The notes beneath the pieces were generated by a model. That model was not told the DNA's origin. It saw only the letters and a program-made list of their open reading frames with translations, and made no database searches. From Candidatus Poribacteria bacterium (GTDB lineage: Bacteria; Poribacteria; WGA-4E; WGA-3G), in assembly GCA_958295815.1 (NCBI GenBank), contig OY282374.1:2946856-3010855 (forward strand): DNA of 64,000 nt. Reading direction: 5' to 3'. Made by a program: the position numbers and the translations under genes. Of this stretch, positions 1 through 7,489 are shown piece by piece. Each line of letters opens with the position of its first letter. Position 1 is the stretch's first letter.

Positions 1-1266
1 ACCCCGGCGATGGATCAACTCGCACAGGAAGGGATGTTCTTTCCGAACACCTTCACTAATGTCCCGATATGCGTGCCAGCGCGGGGATGTCTCATGACTG
101 GTAAATACCCTTTGAACCATAAAGCTGTCTCTAACGATCTACCGCTCCCCTTGACGGAGACGGGTATCGCTGAGGTATTTAGAGACACTGGCTACGCAAC
201 GGGTTATATCGGCAAATGGCATCTCGGTGGCATGCCGAGAGACAAGTTCATTACGCCTGAAATGCGGTTCGGTTTTGATGATTGGATCGGGTGGAATTGT
301 CACCATAACTATTTCAATGCACCTTACCACGACTCCGATGGAAATCAGTACCAAATTGACGGCTATGAACCAGAGTTTCAGACTGATAAAGCGATAGAAT
401 ACTGCCGCGAACACGTTGATGAGCCTTTCTGTCTCTACATGAGCTGGGGACCGCCACATAACCCTTATGAGCATGTCCCAGAACGCTACAAGTCCATGTA
501 CCCGCCAGAAGAGATTCAGTTGCGTCCGAATGCAGTAGACACACCGGCGACACGGGAAGATCTCTCAGGTTATTATGCACATATCACTGCCCTTGACGAA
601 AATCTTGGACGTCTAATGGCTGCACTCGACGAAATGGGTATAGCCGAAGATACGATTCTCGTTTACACATCTGATCATGGAGATATGCTCGGTAGCCATG
701 GACACGTCAGAAAAGAACGTCCGTGGGAGGAATCTGCTCGTATTCCTTTTATGCTTCGCTGGCCACGTAAGATTCCAGCAGGCGTTACTCGCGACACCTT
801 GCTCAGTCTCGTCGATTTTATGCCATCAATGCTGTCCCTGTGCGATTTAACGATTCCTGAAGGTGTAGAAGGTATTGACCTCTCGGACGCAATGTTCGGC
901 AAGACGATTGACGAACCCCAGTCGGTTCTGCTCGAAGTTCCGTTGCATGGTAGTGAAGGTTTTAACTTCGGTATTCGCGAGTGGCGCGGCGTTCGGACGC
1001 ATCGTTACACCTACGCACGTCATTACGACGGAACGGGATGGCTGCTTTACGATAACGACAATGATCCGTATCAACTGAACAATCTTATTGACGACGAGAA
1101 CTCACAGGATCTCCGGGCAGAACTCGAAGCAGAACTCCAGCAATGGTTAACCCGTATAAATGATCCGTGTCTGCCGGGACTGGATCATATTCGACAACTC
1201 GGCTTATCGGAGTTGTGGAATATTAGCGAGCAACGGTTCGGTGGCAGAAATCCACGCTGGGCGTAA
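1..1266 (+). CDS. Sulfatase, arylsulfatase-type (5' end outside the window)
   Basis: The frame is open from base 1, and the first ATG (base 10) sits inside the usual TPxMDxLAxEG segment of the family, so the true start lies upstream and the metal-binding N-terminus is missing. The sulfatase signature C-V-P-A-R-G followed by LMTG is present. Its Cys (bases 70-72) would be converted to formylglycine. A second metal motif, SDHGDMLGSHG, is seen near residue 225, and the C-terminal part has the GIREWRGVRT strand common in choline/aryl sulfatases. It should hydrolyse a sulfate ester, probably of a polysaccharide or small metabolite; the substrate cannot be read. The next gene on the same strand starts 11 bp downstream, so the two are likely co-transcribed. 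No signal peptide can be judged. Confidence 0.93.
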   Translation, partial: TPAMDQLAQEGMFFPNTFTNVPICVPARGCLMTGKYPLNHKAVSNDLPLPLTETGIAEVFRDTGYATGYIGKWHLGGMPRDKFITPEMRFGFDDWIGWNCHHNYFNAPYHDSDGNQYQIDGYEPEFQTDKAIEYCREHVDEPFCLYMSWGPPHNPYEHVPERYKSMYPPEEIQLRPNAVDTPATREDLSGYYAHITALDENLGRLMAALDEMGIAEDTILVYTSDHGDMLGSHGHVRKERPWEESARIPFMLRWPRKIPAGVTRDTLLSLVDFMPSMLSLCDLTIPEGVEGIDLSDAMFGKTIDEPQSVLLEVPLHGSEGFNFGIREWRGVRTHRYTYARHYDGTGWLLYDNDNDPYQLNNLIDDENSQDLRAELEAELQQWLTRINDPCLPGLDHIRQLGLSELWNISEQRFGGRNPRWA

Positions 1267-1277
1267 GGGGTTCACCG

Positions 1278-2651
1278 ATGAAGAAAAGGGTGCTCATTAT
1301 TGGTTGGGATTGTGCCGCGCCTGAACTCGTTTTCGACGCCTTCAAAGACGATATGCCGAATACGCGTCGTTTAATGGAAGAAGGAATCTTTGGCGAATTG
1401 GAAAGCACTATCCCACCTATCACCGTACCTGCGTGGATGTGTATGATGACGAGTCGAGATCCTGGAGAACTCGGTGTTTACGGCTTTCGCAACCGCAAAG
1501 ATTACTCCTACGATGCGATGACCATCGCCAACTCACACGCCGTGAGCGTGCCTACCCTCTGGGACCTGTTAGGAAAAGCGAAAAAGAAATCAGTCGTTTT
1601 GGGAGTACCACTCACGTATCCTGCCAAGCCGTTTCAGGGATGGATGGTCACCAGCTTCCTCACCCCTAACCGCAATTCTCAATGGACTTTTCCGAGACGA
1701 CTTACGCGAGAAATCGATCAGGTCGCAAGCGATTACATGATTGATATTCCAAATTTCCGGACAGATCGGCGCGCCGAACTGGAGCAACAACTCCTCAAAA
1801 TGACTTCCGAACGCTTCAAACTCGCACGCTATCTGCTGGAGACAAAGGATTGGGACTTCTTCACGATGGTTGAAATGGGGTCTGATCGGCTCCACCACGC
1901 TTTCTGGCGGTTTTGGGATGAAAAACATCGGGAATACGAACCGAATTCGCCGTTTTCAGAGACAATGCGGAACTACTATCGCACACTCGACGCAGAACTC
2001 GGCAAAACTTTAGAATGTGTTGACGAGAACACTACTGTAATGGTTGTTTCCGACCACGGTGCAAAGCGGATGGACGGTGGTATCTGCGTCAACGAATGGC
2101 TCCGACAACATGGTTATCTGACGCTTAAAACCGAACCGCAAGGCATTACACGATGGACAGCGGATTTAGTGGACTGGGAAAAAACAAAGGCGTGGGGAGA
2201 AGGCGGATATTATGCTCGCATTTTTATAAATGTTGAAGGTAGAGAACCCAACGGAATTGTCAGTACCCAAGATTACGAAAGTGTTCGCGATGAACTAAAG
2301 GCACAACTCGAAGCAATTGTGGATGAAGAGGGAGAGAATATCAATACGCGCGTCTTCAAACCCGAAGCGGTTTATAGGGAGTGTCGAAACATTCCACCGG
2401 ATCTCATTGTCTACTTCGGCAATCTCTTATGGCGTTCGGTCGGAAGTGTGGGATATAACAGCATTTATACTTATGAGAACGATACCGGTCCCGACGATTG
2501 CAACCATGCGGAGATGGGAATGTTTATTCTCAGAAATGGTGGAGAGGGTCGCGGGCATGTTTCTGCCAAGCACTTATACGATATTGCCCCGACAGTGCTG
2601 GATGAATTCGGTATTGACATCCCAGAAGCGATGCGAGGAAAACCCATTTAG
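1278..2651 (+). CDS. Alkaline-phosphatase-superfamily phosphodiesterase/nucleotide pyrophosphatase-like protein
   Basis: This 457-residue protein opens with a metal-binding Asp in LIIGWDCAAPEL (D11) and carries T-V-P-A-W (Thr49) at the nucleophile position of type I phosphodiesterases/NPPs rather than the Cys/Ser of sulfatases. VVSDHGAKRM supplies the second metal site, and a late NHAEMGMFIL segment fits the last His ligand. Proteins of this type are annotated as predicted AP-superfamily phosphohydrolases; the substrate is unknown. There is no signal peptide, so it is probably cytoplasmic. It follows the sulfatase by 11 bp with its own GGGG-rich upstream region, suggesting one operon. The stop codon overlaps the end of the convergent peptidase gene by 4 bp. 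Confidence 0.85.
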   Translation: MKKRVLIIGWDCAAPELVFDAFKDDMPNTRRLMEEGIFGELESTIPPITVPAWMCMMTSRDPGELGVYGFRNRKDYSYDAMTIANSHAVSVPTLWDLLGKAKKKSVVLGVPLTYPAKPFQGWMVTSFLTPNRNSQWTFPRRLTREIDQVASDYMIDIPNFRTDRRAELEQQLLKMTSERFKLARYLLETKDWDFFTMVEMGSDRLHHAFWRFWDEKHREYEPNSPFSETMRNYYRTLDAELGKTLECVDENTTVMVVSDHGAKRMDGGICVNEWLRQHGYLTLKTEPQGITRWTADLVDWEKTKAWGEGGYYARIFINVEGREPNGIVSTQDYESVRDELKAQLEAIVDEEGENINTRVFKPEAVYRECRNIPPDLIVYFGNLLWRSVGSVGYNSIYTYENDTGPDDCNHAEMGMFILRNGGEGRGHVSAKHLYDIAPTVLDEFGIDIPEAMRGKPI

Positions 2652-3559
2652 GCACTCACTGCGTTCACTATTGCTGCCGCGACGACCTCTGCAGCGAGAA
2701 TACCAATTGTGTTGACACTGCTTCCGGTATGCGATCCTGTGGCGAGGGCAAACAGCGTATCCCCATCAAACATCGTATGTGCCGGACGAATGGCACGCGC
2801 CATACCGTCGTGTGCCATCTCTGCAACCCGATTTGTCTCTGCGGAGGAGAGGACAGCATTCGTAGCAACAACACCGATGGTCGTATTCGTCCCTTGAACC
2901 AAATTAGCATCTAAGAGCCGTTCCGTGATGTCCACGAAACTACCGCTTTCCTTCCCACCTGCGACTATCTCACCACTTTCTGGATGTACGACGTTTCCCA
3001 ACGCGTTCACGACCACAATCGCAGCGACAATCAAACCAGAATCAAGACGGACACATGCTGAACCGACACCGCCCGGGGAAAATGTAACACCGGGTGCTTT
3101 CCCGACAGTGGCACCTGTGCCTGCACCGATAGCACCCATCACTACGGGTTCATCGGTAGCGTTCAGGCACGCCTGATACCCCATTTCCCGATCGGGACGG
3201 ACGTATGCATCGCCCACCCCCAGATCAAAAATAACAGCTGCGGGAACAATAGGGACTCGAACGGAGCCTGCTGGAAAACCGACGTTCTGTGCTTCCAGAT
3301 ACTGGACGACTCCGCCTGCAGCGTCTAATCCAAAGGCACTACCACCGGTTAGTAAGACTGCATGCGCTTTTTGGACTAATCGTCCTGAGCGGAGTGCTTC
3401 TGTTTCGCGTGTGCCGGGTGCAGCACCGCGGACATCAACGCCTGCGGTTGCGCCTGCTGGACAGAGGATAACCGTACATCCCGTCCGTGCAGCTAAATCT
3501 GTGGCATGACCTACTTTAATGCCTTCAATTGCTGTGAGTGTTTGATTTGTCGATTGCAT
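2648..3559 (-). CDS. P1 family peptidase (DmpA/L-aminopeptidase-D-esterase type)
   Basis: A 303-residue Ntn-fold hydrolase of the DmpA family, which self-cleaves and removes N-terminal residues from peptides, amides or beta-peptides. Family motifs visible are GIKVGHATD near the N-terminus, TGGSAFGLDAA (residues 71-81), GAGTGATVGK (146-154) and NTTIGVVATN (225-234), where a Thr sits at the autocleavage/nucleophile position that is Ser in DmpA. The frame is open further upstream to 3733, but that extension reads through the promoter of the divergent aminotransferase and has no family similarity, so I start at the ATG at 3559. No good Shine-Dalgarno precedes it. Probably cytoplasmic. Confidence 0.88.
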   Translation of the reverse strand: MQSTNQTLTAIEGIKVGHATDLAARTGCTVILCPAGATAGVDVRGAAPGTRETEALRSGRLVQKAHAVLLTGGSAFGLDAAGGVVQYLEAQNVGFPAGSVRVPIVPAAVIFDLGVGDAYVRPDREMGYQACLNATDEPVVMGAIGAGTGATVGKAPGVTFSPGGVGSACVRLDSGLIVAAIVVVNALGNVVHPESGEIVAGGKESGSFVDITERLLDANLVQGTNTTIGVVATNAVLSSAETNRVAEMAHDGMARAIRPAHTMFDGDTLFALATGSHTGSSVNTIGILAAEVVAAAIVNAVSA

Positions 3560-3595
3560 AGGTTGAAAAGTATTAGGTTTCTGAAGATCACTATA

Positions 3596-3616
3596 GCGGA
3601 TTCGGGGTAAATCCGC
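3596..3616. repeat. Short palindrome in the divergent intergenic region
   Basis: Arms GCGGATT and AATCCGC flank a 7-base loop. It lies between the divergent peptidase and aminotransferase genes, upstream of the promoter at 3642, so it could be an operator or another dispersed hairpin. No second exact copy was noticed. Confidence 0.4.
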
Positions 3617-3641
3617 AAGCGGAAATCGTTTATTCAGTGAA

Positions 3642-3670
3642 TTGACAAAAAGGAAATGAGCTGCTAAAAT
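3642..3670 (+). promoter_or_regulatory. Sigma70-type promoter for the DegT aminotransferase
   Basis: TTGACA (3642-3647), a 17-base spacer and TAAAAT (3665-3670) give a near-consensus promoter 43 bases before the ATG. A strong ribosome binding site, GGGGGAGAGG (3701-3710), follows. Confidence 0.75.
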
Positions 3671-3713
3671 CAAAACCACGCATAATACTGAAACACAGTA
3701 GGGGGAGAGGATC

Positions 3714-4904
3714 ATGGCAAAACTGGCAATCAATGGTGGTGAACCCGTTGTTAAGGGTAGTTTGGGGAAAAGCTGGCCGATTTTTGATGAGACAGAAGAG
3801 AACGCAATTTTAGAGACCTTGCGGAGTGGCGCGTGGAACCGACGCGAGAAAGTCGATGAAGTCGGTGAGAAGTTTGCGGCGTTTCAGGATGCAAAATACG
3901 GGATTCCACTCGCAAATGGGACAGTGGCATTACAATGTGCGCTAAAGGCAGCGGGTGTCAGTGCGGGTGATGAGGTTATCGTTCCAGCACTCACGTTTGT
4001 GGCGACAGGGACATCGGCTGTTTGTGTGAACGCTGTGCCGGTGATTGTTGACATTGATCCGTTCACTTATAATATCGCCCCTGATGCGATTGAGAAAGCC
4101 ATCACACCAAAAACACGAGCGATTATTCCGGTACATAACGGCGGGTATCCTGCGGATATGGACACGATTATGGAGATTGCTGAGAGACACAATCTTAAGG
4201 TGATTGAGGACTGCGCGCACGCACACGGTTCACAGTGGCGTGGCAGAGGTCTCGGCTCAATTGGGCATCTCGGTGCATTCAGCTTTCAAATGGGAAAAAC
4301 GCTCACCTCTGGCGAAGGTGGAATGGTATTGACGAACGACGAAGAACTTGCAGAAAAGGCGGGGCAGTTCGCACAGTTGAATATGCGGATGACAAACTTC
4401 CAAGCGACGCTGTTGTTGTGCCAACTTGGACGGTTTGAGGAGCAGATAGAGACACGTGAACGAAACATAGCCTATCTTGCTAAAGGTATGACAGCGATAA
4501 ACGGCGTTCATCCTATCCCGCGCGACGAACGTGTCACTCGATGGTGTTTCTATTATTGGGATTTTCGGTTCGTATCCGAAGAGTTCGGTGGTATTTCACG
4601 CAATCGGTTCTTGGAGGCACTCCGAGCGGAAGGCGTTTCGGGTGGCGTGGGTGCTCACGGTGAACCGATTTATAATGAAGGTCCGTTCGGTAACCCAGAA
4701 CTGTTTGAACAACTTGGGTTGCCCCGTAAATACCTCGGGGAACAGGCGATCGACTACAGCATGCTTAATTGTCCGAACGCAGAGCGGGTTTACCAAGAAG
4801 AGGTTTGCAGTTTCACCCATTCCATGTTTTTGGGGGGTACAGATGACATGCAGTGTATTTTAGATGCGTTCCAGAAGATTCGAGCGAACGTCAATGAACT
4901 GTAG
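3714..4904 (+). CDS. DegT/DnrJ/EryC1/StrS-family PLP aminotransferase
   Basis: This 396-residue fold-type I PLP enzyme normally transaminates keto-sugars in sugar-nucleotide or glycoside pathways. Seen here are the substrate-loop ANGTVALQCAL (67-77), the cofactor Asp in VIEDCAHAHG (D166) and the Schiff-base Lys in SFQMGKTLTSGEGG (K195). The beginning MAKLAINGGEPVV is typical of a subfamily abundant in Lentisphaerae, Planctomycetes and Poribacteria. Many of those are not clearly linked to sugar biosynthesis, so the substrate is open. The start is fixed by a strong SD and a well-placed promoter. A paralogue lies at 57341-58630 with the same xAVKLAISGG opening. No sugar-nucleotide genes are adjacent. 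Confidence 0.92.
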   Translation: MAKLAINGGEPVVKGSLGKSWPIFDETEENAILETLRSGAWNRREKVDEVGEKFAAFQDAKYGIPLANGTVALQCALKAAGVSAGDEVIVPALTFVATGTSAVCVNAVPVIVDIDPFTYNIAPDAIEKAITPKTRAIIPVHNGGYPADMDTIMEIAERHNLKVIEDCAHAHGSQWRGRGLGSIGHLGAFSFQMGKTLTSGEGGMVLTNDEELAEKAGQFAQLNMRMTNFQATLLLCQLGRFEEQIETRERNIAYLAKGMTAINGVHPIPRDERVTRWCFYYWDFRFVSEEFGGISRNRFLEALRAEGVSGGVGAHGEPIYNEGPFGNPELFEQLGLPRKYLGEQAIDYSMLNCPNAERVYQEEVCSFTHSMFLGGTDDMQCILDAFQKIRANVNEL

Positions 4905-4921
4905 TTCATGCGTTGGATATA

Positions 4922-6334
4922 TTATTCGTTTTCTGTCCCGATTTGGAAGGCATACAATTTTGCATTGCGAAGTTGAAATCTGAGGCGCACTTGGTCGCCA
5001 CGCAAGTTATCTAAATCTTGACTTGTTTCCCATTGCACTTGGAAATCTGTTCCAGTCGTACAAATCGGTTTGCTGATAGTATGTTGGTTCCCGACTGTAT
5101 CCAGAAGTTCTACGAGGACAGAACCGCCTTCCGACACATCTGCTGTTATACCGATGGATGTGCCATCAAAGATTAAAGGCTGCGTTGTTATGGTAGCTGG
5201 CGTATCCGATTGGATCGGTTCATAGCCCGCCCAACCGTGTGGTCGTAGGGTTGCGAGTGCGAGGTAACCGTTGCGCCAGTTGAAGAAGTAGCCGTTTCCT
5301 GCGCCGTAGTAGATACGAATTTCATCGTCCAATGAAATTGGGGCAGAGGGGAAGATTGTTCCCCAATCATAGGGGAGCGTGCCAAAACGTTCTGTTTCCG
5401 ATGGTGTATGTCCGATAAATGGGATCCCTTCTTGGATGCGGTTCCATTGGACGGTATCGGGACTCCAAACCAATTCAACATGCTGCTTGACATCAACATC
5501 TGAGTCCTTCGGATAAACCATCATACCGAGCAGCCCGATGTAGATCCCACACGTCGGAAAGACGATCATATCATGCGCCTGTAGACGTGAGCTGGGACCT
5601 TTAAGCACACATTCATCGGGTGTCCACTGCACAAAATCAGAGGATTCCGTCCGTGTTACAAGACGAACGCCGTCAGCATGCTGTCGGGTAATGCCGACGT
5701 ATTTGCCTAACGCTTCTGCCCAAAAAGCGTTGGGATGCGTCCCGTGTGCCTCAACCTCTGGAATTGGCAGAGGTTGGCTCCAGTTCAGTCCGTCTGGAGA
5801 GAACGTGACTGTCATTTGTGGCTCTCCGCAGTAGAACATCTTATAGCGTTTATGTGGATCGGTTTCACGTTCATCCTTGAAGACCCCTGCTCCATTTACA
5901 TGGCGGAGCAGAATATTGTTCCGTTTGTTCCCACCAAATTCAACGCGTCCGAGTTCTGGTTTCTCCCAGTAAATACCGTCAGTTGAGTAGGCATAGCAGA
6001 CCCCCATTTCCCGCGTGTTTGGCTTCGCATCCATATAATTGCCCCAATCGGGATGCCGTTTTTCAAGTGGTGTGTGCGTTACACGTTCATCTACGATGAA
6101 GGGGTTGTACCAACATTTGTAGAGTCGATCTTCGGTATCATAGATGACATTGGCGTAAACATTGTCGAAACGGGGTTCCCACGGTTTATCTTCACCAAAA
6201 AGCGGATTCTGAGGGTGTTTGGTGATCTCTCCAAGGGTGAGTTTAGCCTCAAATGCCTCTTCAATGATGCGATCGTCCAAAAGAAGATATTTGGATGTCT
6301 CCATGAGGTTAGGTTCAGACATTTCTGTGTCCAT
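4922..6334 (-). CDS. Five-bladed beta-propeller glycosidase-like protein (GH32/GH43/GH130-like)
   Basis: A protein of about 470 residues with repeated propeller-blade signatures: CYAYSTDGIYWEKPELG, VTFSPDGLNWSQPLP, TRTESSDFVQWTPDE and ELVWSPDTVQWNRI. These recur in GH32/43/130-like and putative sialidase-like proteins. A C-terminal beta-sandwich of about 90 residues follows. It begins KYLLLDDRIIEEAF, as in many uncharacterised polysaccharide-utilisation proteins. No signal peptide is seen. The frame extends upstream to 6379, but that piece comes from a palindromic repeat (6361-6382), so I prefer ATG 6334; ATG 6322 and 6304 are alternatives and none has a strong SD. The enzyme class is inferred and the catalytic carboxylates cannot be assigned. 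Confidence 0.75.
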   Translation of the reverse strand: MDTEMSEPNLMETSKYLLLDDRIIEEAFEAKLTLGEITKHPQNPLFGEDKPWEPRFDNVYANVIYDTEDRLYKCWYNPFIVDERVTHTPLEKRHPDWGNYMDAKPNTREMGVCYAYSTDGIYWEKPELGRVEFGGNKRNNILLRHVNGAGVFKDERETDPHKRYKMFYCGEPQMTVTFSPDGLNWSQPLPIPEVEAHGTHPNAFWAEALGKYVGITRQHADGVRLVTRTESSDFVQWTPDECVLKGPSSRLQAHDMIVFPTCGIYIGLLGMMVYPKDSDVDVKQHVELVWSPDTVQWNRIQEGIPFIGHTPSETERFGTLPYDWGTIFPSAPISLDDEIRIYYGAGNGYFFNWRNGYLALATLRPHGWAGYEPIQSDTPATITTQPLIFDGTSIGITADVSEGGSVLVELLDTVGNQHTISKPICTTGTDFQVQWETSQDLDNLRGDQVRLRFQLRNAKLYAFQIGTENE

Positions 6335-6360
6335 AGGAATCAATATCGGAGGGAGTTTTA

Positions 6361-6443
6361 GGTGCGGAGGAAACCGCACCTACTAAGGTTAATTGGAAAA
6401 ATGCAAACCTCTGGGCGGAGAAAGGGTCGCTCCTACAAGAGAT
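6361..6443. repeat. Two dispersed hairpin repeats
   Basis: The first has arms GGTGCGG and CCGCACC with the tail TACTAA. The second is a degenerate copy ending GTCGCTCCTACAAG. Both belong to the hairpin families described at 7414, 20354 and 36156, and they fill the gap between two minus-strand genes. Confidence 0.6.
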
Positions 6444-6457
6444 ATGTGTACGTACTA

Positions 6458-7288
6458 TTACTCATAGCCGCGTTTTACTCTTGCCCAAGTCGTCGAGATT
6501 TTATCTGCTGGATCGACATCAAATGTGCCAGAGATGTTTTGGTTGATTTCGTCTTCGCTCAGTGCTATATCATAAGCACGAACGATTGCGATTGAACCGT
6601 TAAAAGTTCTACGGCGTTCATCAAAAGAGTTAGCACCGATCGAGATGTCGTTTATTGGCAACTTCTTGTCGAACTCAAAACCGGCTTGACTGCTGACCTC
6701 TTTACCGTCTTGATAAGCAACAATCGACTTACCACTCGTACCGACAACTGAAATCCAAGTCCATTCACCTTCGTTAAGCTTCAGGTTAAGGGGTTGAACA
6801 CCCTGCTTACCGCCATCGGCATGGATGGACATGTCCAGACTCTGACCGCCGACTATCCAAAGCCGAATTCCTTGTTTGCCTTCTCTTGGGCTGTTCTGGA
6901 AACCAGCGAAGTGGTGCTCTTCAAGAAAGAAATCGCCGTTGCGCCTACAGAGGAACTCCAAGGTCCAATCCTGAAAAAACAGTTCGGGGTTATCCGGCGG
7001 TGGACCTCCAAAGGTTTGATGGGAATCCTTGGTTGTGTAATATTTCACATTCGGTTGGTCGATACCGAGTGCACCGATTTTAATTGTCCCTTCTTCAAGT
7101 TCCGGTGCCTTGTCAGCAGCAGGCAATTCGCCACCCGCAGTGCCAATGTTTTCCCAGGCATCCGGGTGAGCACCGTTCTCAGCGGCGTTGAGATAGAGCA
7201 CAGGATCTGGAACGACCTGGGCAAATGCGATAGCACACACCATTGATAAGAAAAAGATTGTGGTGCAAATCGAAATAGCGGTTTTCAT
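6458..7288 (-). CDS. Secreted LamG/concanavalin A-like lectin-domain protein
   Basis: 276 residues. A signal peptide (residues 1-23, cleavage after AIAFA) is followed by a single jelly-roll of the LamG/Laminin_G_3 type. Recognisable strands include DWTLEFLCR, GEWTWISVVG, SIVAYQDGKEV and FNGSIAIVRAYDIALSEDEI, the last being the usual closing strand of these domains. It should be exported and bind glycan or another ligand; no enzyme motif is present. The C-terminus ends DPADKISTTWARVKRGYE, a tail shared with the proteins at 35036, 38521 and, more loosely, 29211. A consensus promoter lies upstream (7364-7392). Confidence 0.85.
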   Translation of the reverse strand: MKTAISICTTIFFLSMVCAIAFAQVVPDPVLYLNAAENGAHPDAWENIGTAGGELPAADKAPELEEGTIKIGALGIDQPNVKYYTTKDSHQTFGGPPPDNPELFFQDWTLEFLCRRNGDFFLEEHHFAGFQNSPREGKQGIRLWIVGGQSLDMSIHADGGKQGVQPLNLKLNEGEWTWISVVGTSGKSIVAYQDGKEVSSQAGFEFDKKLPINDISIGANSFDERRRTFNGSIAIVRAYDIALSEDEINQNISGTFDVDPADKISTTWARVKRGYE

Positions 7289-7363
7289 TTTTTAAGGTTT
7301 CTCCTTAAGTTGGGATCGTAATAACGATTTGATTGGGTTTGTAAAAATTAGTGATTAAGTATT

Positions 7364-7392
7364 AGTATATCAGATCAGAGGGTGATTGTCAA
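7364..7392 (-). promoter_or_regulatory. Sigma70-type promoter for the LamG protein
   Basis: Read on the minus strand: TTGACA (7387-7392), 17-base spacer, TATACT (7364-7369). It lies 76 bases upstream of the LamG start codon, leaving a moderately long leader. Confidence 0.75.
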
Positions 7393-7413
7393 CAGAATTG
7401 CGAAGTTAGTAAG

Positions 7414-7441
7414 CGTCGCGACTGGAAGTCGCTCCTACAGG
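7414..7441. repeat. Dispersed hairpin repeat, family A
   Basis: Arms GCGACT and AGTCGC surround a GGA loop, followed by the conserved tail TCCTACAGG. The stem sequence differs from other copies but the loop and tail are kept. Confidence 0.65.
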
Positions 7442-7489
7442 GAGAGTGGAAGGATGGAAGATTGGTGGTTGTCAGAATCAGGATACGTA

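Noticed and set aside
3560..3733. N-terminal extension of the P1 peptidase reading frame
   Set aside because: It runs through the promoter, SD and start of the divergent aminotransferase and has no family similarity.
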